A stretch of DNA of 64,000 nucleotides from the NCBI RefSeq assembly GCF_034314165.1, contig NZ_JAVIWK010000001.1:3363001-3427000 (forward strand). The letters run 5' to 3'. Below, one piece after another: positions 8,826 to 16,643 of the stretch (its first letter is position 1; each line of letters starts with the position of its first letter). The stretch comes from Pseudomonas sp. Bout1. Its GTDB lineage: Bacteria; Pseudomonadota; Gammaproteobacteria; Pseudomonadales; Pseudomonadaceae. The notes beneath the pieces are model-generated. The model was given only the letters and a program-made list of their open reading frames with translations, made no database searches and was not told the DNA's origin. The position numbers and the translations under genes are program-made.

Positions 8826-9905
8826 ATGAGACCCATTGCCCTGTTGCCGCTGGTATTCGTCGCCACCCTCAGCCAAGCCGCCGAGACGGTAAAGATCTAC
8901 AACTGGTCGGATTACATCGCCCCCGACACCACCAAGAACTTCCAGAAAGAAACCGGCATCAGTTTTACCTACGACGTGTACGACAGCAACGAAACCCTCG
9001 ACGGCAAGTTGATGACCGGCAAATCCGGCTACGACGTGGTGTTCCCCTCCAACCATTTCATGGCCCGGCAGATCCAGGGCGGGGCACTGAAGAAGCTCGA
9101 CAAGAGCCAGTTGCCCAACTGGAAGAACCTCAACCCGGTGCTGCTCAAGGCGTTGGAAAACAACGACCCTGGCAACGCCCACGGCTTCCCGTACCTGTGG
9201 GGCAGCACCGGCATCGGCTACAACATCGACAAGGTCAAGGCCGTATTGGGGGACAACGCCCCGGTGGATTCCTGGGACCTGATCTTCAAGCCCGAGAACA
9301 TGCAAAAGCTGCAGAAATGTGGCGTGGCAATCCTCGACAACGGCCCGGAACTGCTGCCGGCGGCGCTCAACTACCTGGGCTTGCCGCACCACAGCAAAAA
9401 GCCTGAAGACTACAAGAAAGCCGAGGACCTGCTGATGAAAGTGCGGCCGTACGTCGCGTACTTTCATTCCTCCAAATACACCGCCGACCTGGCCAATGGC
9501 GACATCTGCGTGGCGGTGGGCTTCTCCGGCGACATCCTGCAGGCCGAAAGCCGTGCCAAGGAAGCCAAGAACGGCGTGAACATCGGCTACAACATTCCCA
9601 AGGAAGGCGCCGCCATCTGGTTCGACATGGTCGCCATGCCCGCCGATGCTCCGGATGAAAAAGCCGGTTATGCGTTCATGAACTACCTGCTGCGCCCGGA
9701 AGTGATGGCCAGCATTACCAACTACGTGCATTACGCCAACGGCAATGCTGCAGCGGACAGCCTGGTGGACCCGGCGATCAAGAGCGACACCAAGGTGTAC
9801 CCAAGCCCGGAAATGATGGGCAAGTTGTTCGCGCTGGAGGCGATGCCGCTGAACATCGACCGGATTCGTACACGGGTGTGGAACACCATTCGTACCGGGC
9901 GTTGA
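8826..9905 (+). CDS. PotF-like polyamine ABC-transporter substrate-binding protein
   Basis: A 359-residue periplasmic binding protein. A short signal peptide with cleavage near SQA-AE is followed at once by [18 protein letters not shown], the hallmark opening of PotD/PotF spermidine/putrescine-binding proteins. Further family landmarks are [28 protein letters not shown] and [15 protein letters not shown]. No ATPase or permease genes follow, so the protein must borrow components encoded elsewhere. Together with the upstream FAD oxidoreductase and cupin it suggests capture and oxidation of a polyamine or related amine. The ATG at 8826 has CAGGAA upstream. Confidence 0.9.
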   Translation: MRPIALLPLVFVATLSQAAETVKIYNWSDYIAPDTTKNFQKETGISFTYDVYDSNETLDGKLMTGKSGYDVVFPSNHFMARQIQGGALKKLDKSQLPNWKNLNPVLLKALENNDPGNAHGFPYLWGSTGIGYNIDKVKAVLGDNAPVDSWDLIFKPENMQKLQKCGVAILDNGPELLPAALNYLGLPHHSKKPEDYKKAEDLLMKVRPYVAYFHSSKYTADLANGDICVAVGFSGDILQAESRAKEAKNGVNIGYNIPKEGAAIWFDMVAMPADAPDEKAGYAFMNYLLRPEVMASITNYVHYANGNAAADSLVDPAIKSDTKVYPSPEMMGKLFALEAMPLNIDRIRTRVWNTIRTGR

Positions 9906-9995
9906 CTGGCAATATTTGGTCGCTCATCAATGACTGCTTTTAGGTCCTGCGCCTTCTAAATTCCTCGCCTCCTAATGTTGATTTGGAGGCAAGGA

Positions 9996-10454
9996 GTGCC
10001 TGTATCAAACAAGTCTGGACGATTGCGGATTGGAAGGGCCTCAGAGGTTGGTGGGGTGTACCTGTTGACCGCTGTGGTCGACCGGCGTTTGCCGATCTTC
10101 AGTGATTGGCGGCTCGGGCGGCTGCTCGTAAAGGAGTTTCGGCAGGCGCATGAGGATCAGTGGGCGAACTCACTCGCGTTTGTGGTGATGCCGGATCATC
10201 TTCACTGGTTGGTTCAACTGCGTGACAAGTCGTTGGCCGAGTTGATGTGCCGAATAAAATCGCGCAGCAGTTTGACGGTCAATCGTGCGCTTGGGCGCAG
10301 GGGCCGGCTTTGGCAGAAGGGGTATCACGATAGGGGTGTTCGGCGTGAGGAGGATCTGAAGGACTTTGCCCGTTACGTGGTGTGTAACCCGATTCGCGCG
10401 GGGTTGGTGAGGCGCGTGCATGATTATCCGCTTTGGGATGTTTGGTGGCTTTGA
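9996..10454 (+). CDS. REP-associated tyrosine transposase (RAYT)
   Basis: A 152-residue Y1 HUH nuclease of the IS200/IS605-like RAYT group, thought to cut and spread REP palindromes. The HUH motif is MPDHLHWLV at residues 65-73 (His68, His70). The catalytic Tyr is most likely Tyr127 in FARYVVCNPIRAGLV. The N terminus GRLRIGRASEVGGVYLLTAV is typical of the group. GTG 9996 has GGAGG 6 bases upstream; an ATG 7 codons earlier has no such site. The last codons and the stop lie inside the first unit of the tandem REP array that follows, so the repeat begins within the coding sequence. Confidence 0.9.
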   Translation: MPVSNKSGRLRIGRASEVGGVYLLTAVVDRRLPIFSDWRLGRLLVKEFRQAHEDQWANSLAFVVMPDHLHWLVQLRDKSLAELMCRIKSRSSLTVNRALGRRGRLWQKGYHDRGVRREEDLKDFARYVVCNPIRAGLVRRVHDYPLWDVWWL

Positions 10455-10757
10455 GGGCCTCACGCAGCCTCGCTAAGGCTCGACAGCTGCTACGTCGTGA
10501 GGTGGGGGCGTGGTTCGCTTTGGGATGTTTGGTGGCTTTGAGGGCCTCACGCAGCCTCGCTAAGGCTCGACAGCTGCTACGTCGTGAGGTGGGGGCGTGG
10601 TTCGCTTTGGGATGTTTGGTGGCTTTGAGGGCCTCACGCAGCCTCGCTAAGGCTCGACAGCTGCTACGTCGTGAGGTGGGGGGAGTGATTCGCTTTGGGA
10701 TGTTTGGTGGCTTTGAGGGCCTCACGCAGCCTCGCTAAGGCTCGACAGCTGCTACGG
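10431..10757. repeat. Tandem array of four 87-88 base units carrying REP hairpins
   Basis: The unit beginning GGGATGTTTGGTGGCTTTGA starts at 10435, 10522, 10609 and 10697, giving periods of 87, 87 and 88 bases. Each unit contains CAGCCTCGCTAAGGCTCGAC followed by AGCTGCTACG, a REP with a small hairpin. Copies 1-3 are almost identical. Copy 4 ends without the GTCGTGAGG tail and pairs with an inverted copy downstream. The first unit overlaps the RAYT 3' end. Long frames through the array on both strands are translations of the repeat and are not listed as genes. Confidence 0.92.
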
Positions 10758-10816
10758 GTGATGTGAAATACCCCAAACTTACCCCGTAGCAGCTGTCGAG
10801 CCTTAGCGAGGCTGCG
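10725..10816. repeat. REPIN: inverted REP pair with perfect 32-base arms
   Basis: Bases 10725-10756 and 10785-10816 are perfect reverse complements, separated by 28 bases. The arms are the same REP as in the tandem array, so this is the only complete inverted pair of the RAYT-linked family in the window. It lies between the array and the 3' end of the LuxR-type gene. Confidence 0.9.
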
Positions 10817-10832
10817 TAGCCACACCGCGGAA

Positions 10833-11627
10833 TTAAGGATTCTCCAGGTCATGCCCCAACGACTGGATAAACAATGAAAACAGTTCCGGCTGCGACGAGA
10901 TATCCAGCTTGGCATACAGGTGCCGACGATGAACCTTGACCGTATCCGGCGAGATACTCAGCCGTTCGGCCATGGCTTTTGACGAAAACCCACGCAGCAC
11001 CAACCGGGCAATTTCCAACTCCCGCTCCGACAACACCCCACAGCCAAAATGACTCAACGCATCGCGAATCTGGCTGGCCATTTCCACGGGTGCCGTCACG
11101 CGCTGGGTACTTTGCTGCCAATGCTGCTGCATCAACGGCAACACCCAGGCCGCCAGCGTGGTCATCAGCCCGGATTGTTCACTGGTAAACAAACGCTGCA
11201 TCCCCAACGACAGCGATAACGTCCCCGCACCCGGCAGTTGCAGGATGAACTGCACCTCGTCTTCCAGCACATTGTCGTGGAAGTAATTGAGGAAGTACTC
11301 ACTCTGGCGAAAGTGGTCCGGGGCAACTTCTTCAAGGCGGTACACACCACTGGCATAGCCCTCGCGACACGCCTGGAAAAACGGGTCCAGCAAGTACAAA
11401 CCATTGAGGTACACCAGCATCGAGGCCGGTTTGCTGCTCGGTTGAGCGTCGTATTCTTCCAGCGCCTGGGGCGGCCCATCGGTGGGGTAGAAAATCGCCA
11501 GGGCATTGTCGAAAGGCACGCATTGGTGCAACAACAGCACCAGTTGCTTCCAGAAACGCTCGGTGCCGATCTGCTCTACGGTACGGCCCAGCCCCGCGTG
11601 CATGCCGACTTCCCTGAACAGGCTCAT
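10833..11627 (-). CDS. LuxR-family transcriptional regulator
   Basis: A 264-residue regulator. The C-terminal helix-turn-helix is complete (LSERELEIARLVLRGFSSKA, then MAERLSISPDTVKVHRRHLY, residues about 195-245). The N-terminal 170 residues form an uncharacterised sensor region; it lacks the full set of conserved Trp and Asp residues of acyl-homoserine-lactone domains, and no synthase gene is present. The start at 11627 (MSLFREVG) has GGAG 6 bases upstream, better than a GTG four codons earlier. The gene is divergent from the permease and aminopeptidase genes, which it probably controls. A GGAGTACTCC palindrome lies in the shared intergenic region. Confidence 0.85.
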   Translation of the reverse strand: MSLFREVGMHAGLGRTVEQIGTERFWKQLVLLLHQCVPFDNALAIFYPTDGPPQALEEYDAQPSSKPASMLVYLNGLYLLDPFFQACREGYASGVYRLEEVAPDHFRQSEYFLNYFHDNVLEDEVQFILQLPGAGTLSLSLGMQRLFTSEQSGLMTTLAAWVLPLMQQHWQQSTQRVTAPVEMASQIRDALSHFGCGVLSERELEIARLVLRGFSSKAMAERLSISPDTVKVHRRHLYAKLDISSQPELFSLFIQSLGHDLENP

Positions 11628-11688
11628 GTGCAGCTCCACGCATAGGATAATGGCGCAAGGGTTCGACTTTTGCCCGGTGCCGTCAAGG

Positions 11689-11717
11689 GGAGTACTCCAA
11701 TAGGGGCATTGGCCTAT
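11689..11717. promoter_or_regulatory. Palindromes in the LuxR/permease intergenic region
   Basis: GGAGTACTCC (11689-11698) is a perfect 10-base palindrome. It is followed at once by ATAGG-N8-CCTAT (11700-11717). Both lie between the divergent LuxR-type and permease starts, 62 bases upstream of the former and about 110-135 bases upstream of the latter, a fitting place for the LuxR operator. The assignment rests on symmetry and position only. Confidence 0.35.
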
Positions 11718-11823
11718 CTATACAGAATGTTTAAGTTTGCCGTCAGTCAGTGGGGAACATACCCCGCGCCGCTTCACCTTTTCGTTTCTGCCTCAAACCA
11801 AGAACAATCAAGAGGATAACGAT

Positions 11824-13188
11824 ATGAGTGCTCCTTCCACGCCCGACGGCGTGCTTAAACCCACCCTGAGCGTGTTCGACGTGGTGGCCATCACCGTCTC
11901 GGCGGTGACCCCGGCCAGTTCTGTGTTCGTGATCGCACCGTTTGCCATTCAACAAGCCGGCAGCGGGGTGTTCCTGGCCTTTGTGATGGCGGCCTTACTC
12001 GCCCTGATGTTCGCCTTTTGCTACGCCGAGCTCGGCCGCGCCCACAACAGCGCCGGCGGCGAGTACGTGTACGCCAAGCGGGTGTTCGGCGGCATGGCCG
12101 GTTACGCGACGTTCCTCACGGTATTGGTGATGTTGCTGTTTATCCCGCCGGTGTTGGCCACCGGGGCGGCGACTTACCTGAATAACGCCCTGGGTACAAA
12201 ATTCGACTCACAAACCGTCGCGCTGGTCATCGTGGTGTGCAGCTACGCGCTGGGCATCCTCAATATCAAGCTGAATGCCTGGATCACCGGCACCTGCCTG
12301 CTGCTGGAAGTGGCGGCGTTGCTGGTGATCGTGTTTATCGGCTTCGGCAACCCGGTGCAGCCGGTCAGTGTGCTGTTGCAACCGCAGATCGTCGAGAACG
12401 GTGTGCTGCACCTGGCGCCCTGGGCCTTGGTGATCGGTGCGGTGGGCATTGGCTTGTTCTCGTTCAATGGCTACGGCCCGGCGGTATTGCTGGCCGAAGA
12501 CATGAAGTGCGGCGGCAAGGGCGTGCACAAGGCGGTGTTGTGGTCCCTGGGCCTGGTGGTGGTGATCGAGCTCGTACCGATCACCGCATTGTTGATCGGT
12601 GCGCCATCCCTCAGCGCGATGATCAGCAGCCCCGACCCAATCGGCTACCTGCTGACCAGCCACGGCAATGAAACCCTGTCGCGGCTGGTAAGCGCCGGGA
12701 TCTTCCTGTCGGTGTTCAACGCCATCGTCGCCATCGTCATCCAGATTGGCCGGGTGGTGTTCAGCAGCGGCCGCGATGCGCTGTGGACGCCCACCATCAA
12801 CAAACTGTTTACCCGGATTCATCCGCGCTGGGACTCCCCGTGGTTGGCTACGCTGTTCCTGGCGATCCCTTCGGCGTTGCTCAGTTTCAGCTCCAACCTG
12901 GCAGACCTGACATCTTTCAGCGTGCTGCTGATCATGCTGGTGTACCTGATCGTCGCGTTGAGCGCGTTGATGAGCCGGGTATTGCTGCGTGACCGCGAGC
13001 ACCCGTATCGCATGCCGTTGTGGCCGGTGCCGGCGTTGCTGGCGGTACTGGGCGCCGGTTACCTGTTGGTCACCCTGGCGCTGGCCGCCTCGGTTCGGGA
13101 CATCATGATTATCATCGGCCTGCTGGCACTGTCGGTGATCCTGTATTGCATCAGTGGCCGGTTGAGTCCGGCGTTTCAGAAATTGTAA
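11824..13188 (+). CDS. APC-superfamily amino acid permease
   Basis: A 454-residue inner-membrane transporter with about 12 hydrophobic helices. The opening LSVFDVVAITVSAVTPASSVFVIAPFA is the first helix with the unwound, substrate-contacting glycine/serine stretch of the APC family, and SAGGEYVYAKRVFG follows helix 2. Such carriers import amino acids or small peptides and amides by cation symport or exchange. The start is ATG 11824 after AGAGGATAACG; upstream in-frame codons have no ribosome-binding site. It lies 9 bases before the DmpA-type aminopeptidase gene, implying co-transcription and a shared substrate, and is divergent from a LuxR-type gene. Confidence 0.88.
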   Translation: MSAPSTPDGVLKPTLSVFDVVAITVSAVTPASSVFVIAPFAIQQAGSGVFLAFVMAALLALMFAFCYAELGRAHNSAGGEYVYAKRVFGGMAGYATFLTVLVMLLFIPPVLATGAATYLNNALGTKFDSQTVALVIVVCSYALGILNIKLNAWITGTCLLLEVAALLVIVFIGFGNPVQPVSVLLQPQIVENGVLHLAPWALVIGAVGIGLFSFNGYGPAVLLAEDMKCGGKGVHKAVLWSLGLVVVIELVPITALLIGAPSLSAMISSPDPIGYLLTSHGNETLSRLVSAGIFLSVFNAIVAIVIQIGRVVFSSGRDALWTPTINKLFTRIHPRWDSPWLATLFLAIPSALLSFSSNLADLTSFSVLLIMLVYLIVALSALMSRVLLRDREHPYRMPLWPVPALLAVLGAGYLLVTLALAASVRDIMIIIGLLALSVILYCISGRLSPAFQKL

Positions 13189-13197
13189 GGAGTGGTT

Positions 13198-14298
13198 ATG
13201 CGCGCACGGCAATTGGGCATCACATTGGGACTGGGCACACCCGGTGAGTTGAATGCCATCACCGACGTTCCAGGGGTGCGGGTTGGCCACAGCACAATCA
13301 ACACCCGCATCAATGGCAAACAGGTGCGTACCGGCGTCACGGCGATCCAGCCGCGGGCCGGTACCGCGCGGTACCAGCCGTGCTTTGCCGGCTATCACGT
13401 GCTCAACGGCAATGGTGATGCCACAGGGCTTGAGTGGATAAGCGAGTCGGGGTTGCTGACCACGCCGCTGGCAATCACCAATACCCACAGCATCGGGATT
13501 GTGCGCGACACGCTGATTGCCCTGGAGCGCGAAAGCCTGGCAGACCCGGCGGTGTACTGGTGCATGCCGGTGGTGATGGAAACCTACGACGGCTTGCTTA
13601 ACGATATCTGGGGCCAGCACGTCGGCCCGGAGCATGTGCGCGAGGCGCTGGCCAACGCGCAATCCGGCCCGGTGGCGGAGGGCGCCGTGGGCGGCGGTAC
13701 CGGGATGATCTGCCATGAGTTCAAGGGCGGCATCGGCACGGCGTCGCGGCGCTTGTCGGCGGAGCAGGGCGGCTGGACCGTCGGCGTGCTGGTGCAGGCC
13801 AACCATGGCAAACGCCAGGAATTGCGAGTGGATGGTTACCCGGTAGGTCGACAATTGATGGATATCCCGTCCCCGTTTGCCGCCCGTGGCACGCCCGGCA
13901 TGGGCTCCATCGTGGTGATCATCGCCACCGATGCGCCGTTGCTGCCCCATCAATGCCAGCGTCTGGCGCAACGCGCTTCCATCGGCATTGCGCGCACAGG
14001 TGGCGGTACCGAGGACTCCAGCGGGGACCTGTTCCTGGCGTTCGCCACCGGCAATCAGGATTTACCCGTGGCCGATTACGGGCGCAAGGGCGTGCCCCTC
14101 AGCACGCACCTGCAGATGGTCAATAACGAGCATATTTCGCCGTTGTTCAGCGCGGCGGCGGAGGCAGTAGAGGAAGCGATCATTAATGCGATAGTGGCTG
14201 GGGAAGACATGGTCACCGACGACGGTGTGCGAGTGCCGGGACTGGATTCAAATACACTGATGCAGGCATTGCGCCATACCGGCTGGCGCAATCAATAA
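13198..14298 (+). CDS. P1 family (S58) aminopeptidase, DmpA/BapA type
   Basis: A 366-residue self-processing N-terminal-nucleophile hydrolase. Family members are L-aminopeptidase D-amidase/esterases or beta-peptidyl aminopeptidases that release N-terminal residues such as D-Ala or beta-Ala. The predicted autocleavage site precedes Ser237 in GTPGMGSIVVIIATDAPLLP, which would give alpha and beta chains. The substrate-pocket stretch GLLTTPLAITNTHSIG is present. ATG 13198 has AAGGAG 6-7 bases upstream and lies 9 bases after the permease stop. I see no signal peptide, so the enzyme is probably cytoplasmic and acts on compounds brought in by the permease. Confidence 0.88.
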   Translation: MRARQLGITLGLGTPGELNAITDVPGVRVGHSTINTRINGKQVRTGVTAIQPRAGTARYQPCFAGYHVLNGNGDATGLEWISESGLLTTPLAITNTHSIGIVRDTLIALERESLADPAVYWCMPVVMETYDGLLNDIWGQHVGPEHVREALANAQSGPVAEGAVGGGTGMICHEFKGGIGTASRRLSAEQGGWTVGVLVQANHGKRQELRVDGYPVGRQLMDIPSPFAARGTPGMGSIVVIIATDAPLLPHQCQRLAQRASIGIARTGGGTEDSSGDLFLAFATGNQDLPVADYGRKGVPLSTHLQMVNNEHISPLFSAAAEAVEEAIINAIVAGEDMVTDDGVRVPGLDSNTLMQALRHTGWRNQ

Positions 14299-14662
14299 AC
14301 ACTTTAATGCTTGTCCCGGTAATACGGGACAAGTGCTTAGAATGATGGCCATTCAACACTTGGAATGACACCGTGACACTTTCTTAGTGCACCTCAACCA
14401 ATAATTTGGATCCATTTTAACGAAAGGCCTTTAGGAGTATTTAATATTTAAATAGCTGGGTTTTTACAAAGCGCTATTTGCCAATGTTTGCAGGTTTTGT
14501 TCGTCCGCCTAACTTATGCCTTGGATAAAAACCGCTGGACGAATGATTTCAGGTTGTGTCAGTTTTCTTTCGCCTTCAAAAGGGGCGAGTGATCGGACTT
14601 ACTCGCCAGAGTGGGTCCTGTCGGACAAAAACTGTTCCACTTGCAAACAAGGAAGTACGTTT
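14299..14662. other. Intergenic region upstream of aprA
   Basis: This 364-base gap is AT-richer than its surroundings and should hold the aprA promoter. It opens with a perfect 9-base-stem hairpin (14310-14333). In-frame codons upstream of the aprA ATG stay open for 49 residues but look unlike any protease propeptide. No promoter hexamers could be called with confidence. Confidence 0.5.
14310..14333. terminator. Hairpin CTTGTCCCG-N6-CGGGACAAG after the peptidase gene
   Basis: A perfect 9-base-pair stem with a 6-base loop starts 12 bases after the aminopeptidase stop. It lacks a T-run on either side, so it may be a weak terminator, an mRNA-stabilising hairpin or an operator for aprA. Confidence 0.4.
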
Positions 14663-16096
14663 ATGTCAAAAGTAAAAGACAAAGCTATTGTATCGGCGGC
14701 TCAAGCAAGTACTGCCTATACGCAAATCGATAGCTTTAGCCATCAATATGACCGCGGCGGCAACCTCACGGTCAATGGCAAACCCTCCTACTCCGTTGAC
14801 CAGGCAGCTACCCAGTTGCTGCGTGACGGCGCCGCCTACCGGGACTTCGACGGCAACGGCAAGATCGACCTGACCTACACCTTCCTGACCTCGGCCTCCT
14901 CGAGCACCATGAACAAACATGGTATCTCCGGGTTCAGCCAGTTCAACGCCCAGCAGAAAGCCCAGGCCGCACTGGCCATGCAATCCTGGTCGGACGTGGC
15001 GAATGTCACCTTTACCGAGAAGGCCAGCGGCGGCGATGCCCACATGACGTTCGGCAACTACAGCGGCGGCCAGGATGGCGCGGCGGCGTTCGCTTACCTG
15101 CCAGGCACCGGCGCTGGCTACGACGGCACCTCGTGGTACCTGACCAACAGCAGCTACACGCCGAACAAGACCCCGGACCTGAACAACTACGGCCGGCAGA
15201 CCCTGACGCACGAGATCGGCCACACCCTGGGCCTGGCTCACCCTGGCGACTACAACGCCGGGAACGGCAACCCGACCTACAACGACGCGACCTATGGACA
15301 GGACACGCGCGGCTACAGCGTCATGAGTTACTGGAGCGAGAGCAACACCAACCAGAACTTCAGCAAAGGCGGGGTGGAGGCCTATGCGTCCGGCCCGCTG
15401 ATCGACGACATCGCCGCGATCCAGAAGCTCTACGGCGCCAACTACAACACCCGCGCCGGCGACACCACCTACGGCTTCAACTCCAACACCGGGCGTGATT
15501 TCCTCAGCGCCACCTCATCGGCCGACAAGCTGGTGTTCTCGGTGTGGGACGGTGGCGGCAACGACACCCTGGATTTTTCCGGTTTTACCCAAAACCAGAA
15601 GATCAACCTCAATGAAGCCTCGTTCTCCGACGTGGGCGGCCTGGTGGGCAACGTTTCCATTGCCAAGGGCGTGACCGTCGAGAACGCGTTCGGCGGCTCG
15701 GGCAACGACCTGCTGATCGGTAACGCCGCTGCCAACGTCCTCAAGGGCGGTGCCGGCAACGACATCCTCTACGGCGGTGGCGGTGCAGACCAACTGTGGG
15801 GCGGTGCCGGCAACGACACCTTCGTGTTCGGTGCCAGTTCGGACTCCAGGCCCGGTGCGGCCGACAAGATCTTTGACTTCACCTCGGGTTCGGACAAGAT
15901 CGACCTCACCGGCATCACCAAGGGTGCAGGCCTGACCTTCGTCAACGCGTTCACCGGTCACGCCGGCGACGCGGTGCTGTCCTACGCTTCGGGCACCAAC
16001 CTGGGCACATTGGCAGTGGACTTCTCCGGGCACGGCGTGGCGGATTTCCTCGTCACCACCGTCGGCCAGGCAGCGGTCAGCGACATCGTGGCCTGA
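14663..16096 (+). CDS. aprA: Alkaline metalloprotease (serralysin family), AprA/AprX
   Basis: A 477-residue secreted zinc protease of normal family length. The zinc site [11 protein letters not shown] is at residues 183-193 and the Met-turn SVMSYWSE follows. RTX nonapeptides such as [10 protein letters not shown] and [10 protein letters not shown] (about residues 344-392) bind calcium and fold the C-terminal beta roll. The end [17 protein letters not shown] is the uncleaved type I secretion signal. There is no Sec signal peptide, and a short N-terminal propeptide is removed outside the cell. The ATG at 14663 follows GGAAGTACGTTT. It heads the inh-aprDEF export locus. In milk and on plants, homologues are the heat-stable spoilage and virulence protease. 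Confidence 0.96.
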   Translation: MSKVKDKAIVSAAQASTAYTQIDSFSHQYDRGGNLTVNGKPSYSVDQAATQLLRDGAAYRDFDGNGKIDLTYTFLTSASSSTMNKHGISGFSQFNAQQKAQAALAMQSWSDVANVTFTEKASGGDAHMTFGNYSGGQDGAAAFAYLPGTGAGYDGTSWYLTNSSYTPNKTPDLNNYGRQTLTHEIGHTLGLAHPGDYNAGNGNPTYNDATYGQDTRGYSVMSYWSESNTNQNFSKGGVEAYASGPLIDDIAAIQKLYGANYNTRAGDTTYGFNSNTGRDFLSATSSADKLVFSVWDGGGNDTLDFSGFTQNQKINLNEASFSDVGGLVGNVSIAKGVTVENAFGGSGNDLLIGNAAANVLKGGAGNDILYGGGGADQLWGGAGNDTFVFGASSDSRPGAADKIFDFTSGSDKIDLTGITKGAGLTFVNAFTGHAGDAVLSYASGTNLGTLAVDFSGHGVADFLVTTVGQAAVSDIVA

Positions 16097-16110
16097 TTAA
16101 GGCGTAAAGG

Positions 16111-16134
16111 AGGGTGGCGCGCACGCGCCGCCCT
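16111..16134 (+). terminator. GC-rich hairpin between aprA and inh
   Basis: AGGGTGGCGCG pairs with CGCGCCGCCCT (one G-U pair) just 14 bases after the aprA stop. There is no clear T-run. Such a structure could partially stop transcription, giving more aprA message than export-gene message, or protect the aprA 3' end. Confidence 0.45.
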
Positions 16135-16170
16135 CTGCCCTTGCATCCACCCCCTGAACGGGCGAAGGTG

Positions 16171-16542
16171 ATGACGCTATTTCGCAGTACAGTTGCCTGG
16201 TGTGTCCAGGCGTTGCTTATGTCGGCAGGAGCCACAGCAATGGCGAGCAGTCTGGTTTTACCCACGTCCGCGCAGTTGGCCGGGCATTGGGCGTTGCACC
16301 AGCAAGAACAGGTATGCGCGCTGGATTTGATTGAACAGGCCAACGCGTTGAAAGGCGATATCGAGTGCGCCAGACAATGGCTGGGTGAAGCCCCCGTTAG
16401 TTGGGCACCGACACCCGATGGTATTTGGTTGATGAATGCCGATGGCAGCGGAATAACCCATTTGAATCGCCAGAAAGAGGGCGAATATCAAGGCCGCACA
16501 CACGCCGGCGCGGTATTGATATTGAAACGCGCCCCCCAATAG
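16171..16542 (+). CDS. inh: Periplasmic inhibitor of the alkaline protease
   Basis: A 123-residue protein of the Inh/AprI family, which occupies the active site of any protease that strays into the periplasm. The N-terminal region VAWCVQALLMSAGATAMASS is a signal peptide. The mature part has the lipocalin-like pattern AGHWALHQQEQVCALDLIE and IECARQWLGEAPVSWAPTPDG, with two Cys that form the family disulfide. In known inhibitors the first mature residues insert into the protease cleft. The start at 16171 has GAAGG upstream; an in-frame GTG further upstream would add an unlikely Pro/Arg-rich leader. Its position between aprA and aprD is standard for this locus. Confidence 0.92.
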   Translation: MTLFRSTVAWCVQALLMSAGATAMASSLVLPTSAQLAGHWALHQQEQVCALDLIEQANALKGDIECARQWLGEAPVSWAPTPDGIWLMNADGSGITHLNRQKEGEYQGRTHAGAVLILKRAPQ

Positions 16543-16643
16543 CTCGTTATAACGATATAACCCGATTTTAATGTTTGCCCGCCCCTGAATGGGGCGCCCG
16601 GCAAACTAGTGCGCGTCATTCGGCTCAGGGAAGATCAGGCAAC

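Noticed and set aside
10279..10738. Long repetitive open frames on both strands with motifs such as SRRSSCRALARLREALKATK
   Set aside because: They are translations of the 87-base REP array and have no ribosome-binding site or family resemblance.
10431..10757. Possible CRISPR array
   Set aside because: The units are tandem 87-88 base repeats with no unique spacers, and no cas genes are near.
10833..11627. Acyl-homoserine-lactone quorum-sensing receptor
   Set aside because: The N-terminal half lacks the conserved Trp/Asp pattern of autoinducer domains and no LuxI-type gene is present.
12208..13971. 587-codon minus-strand frame opposite the permease and aminopeptidase genes
   Set aside because: It is a GC-skew shadow: composition is His/Gln/Arg-rich with no domain, and both plus-strand genes are well supported.
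14516..14662. N-terminal extension of AprA by 49 residues
   Set aside because: The extension is Cys- and Ser-rich, unlike serralysin propeptides, and the ATG at 14663 gives the normal family length with a better ribosome-binding site.
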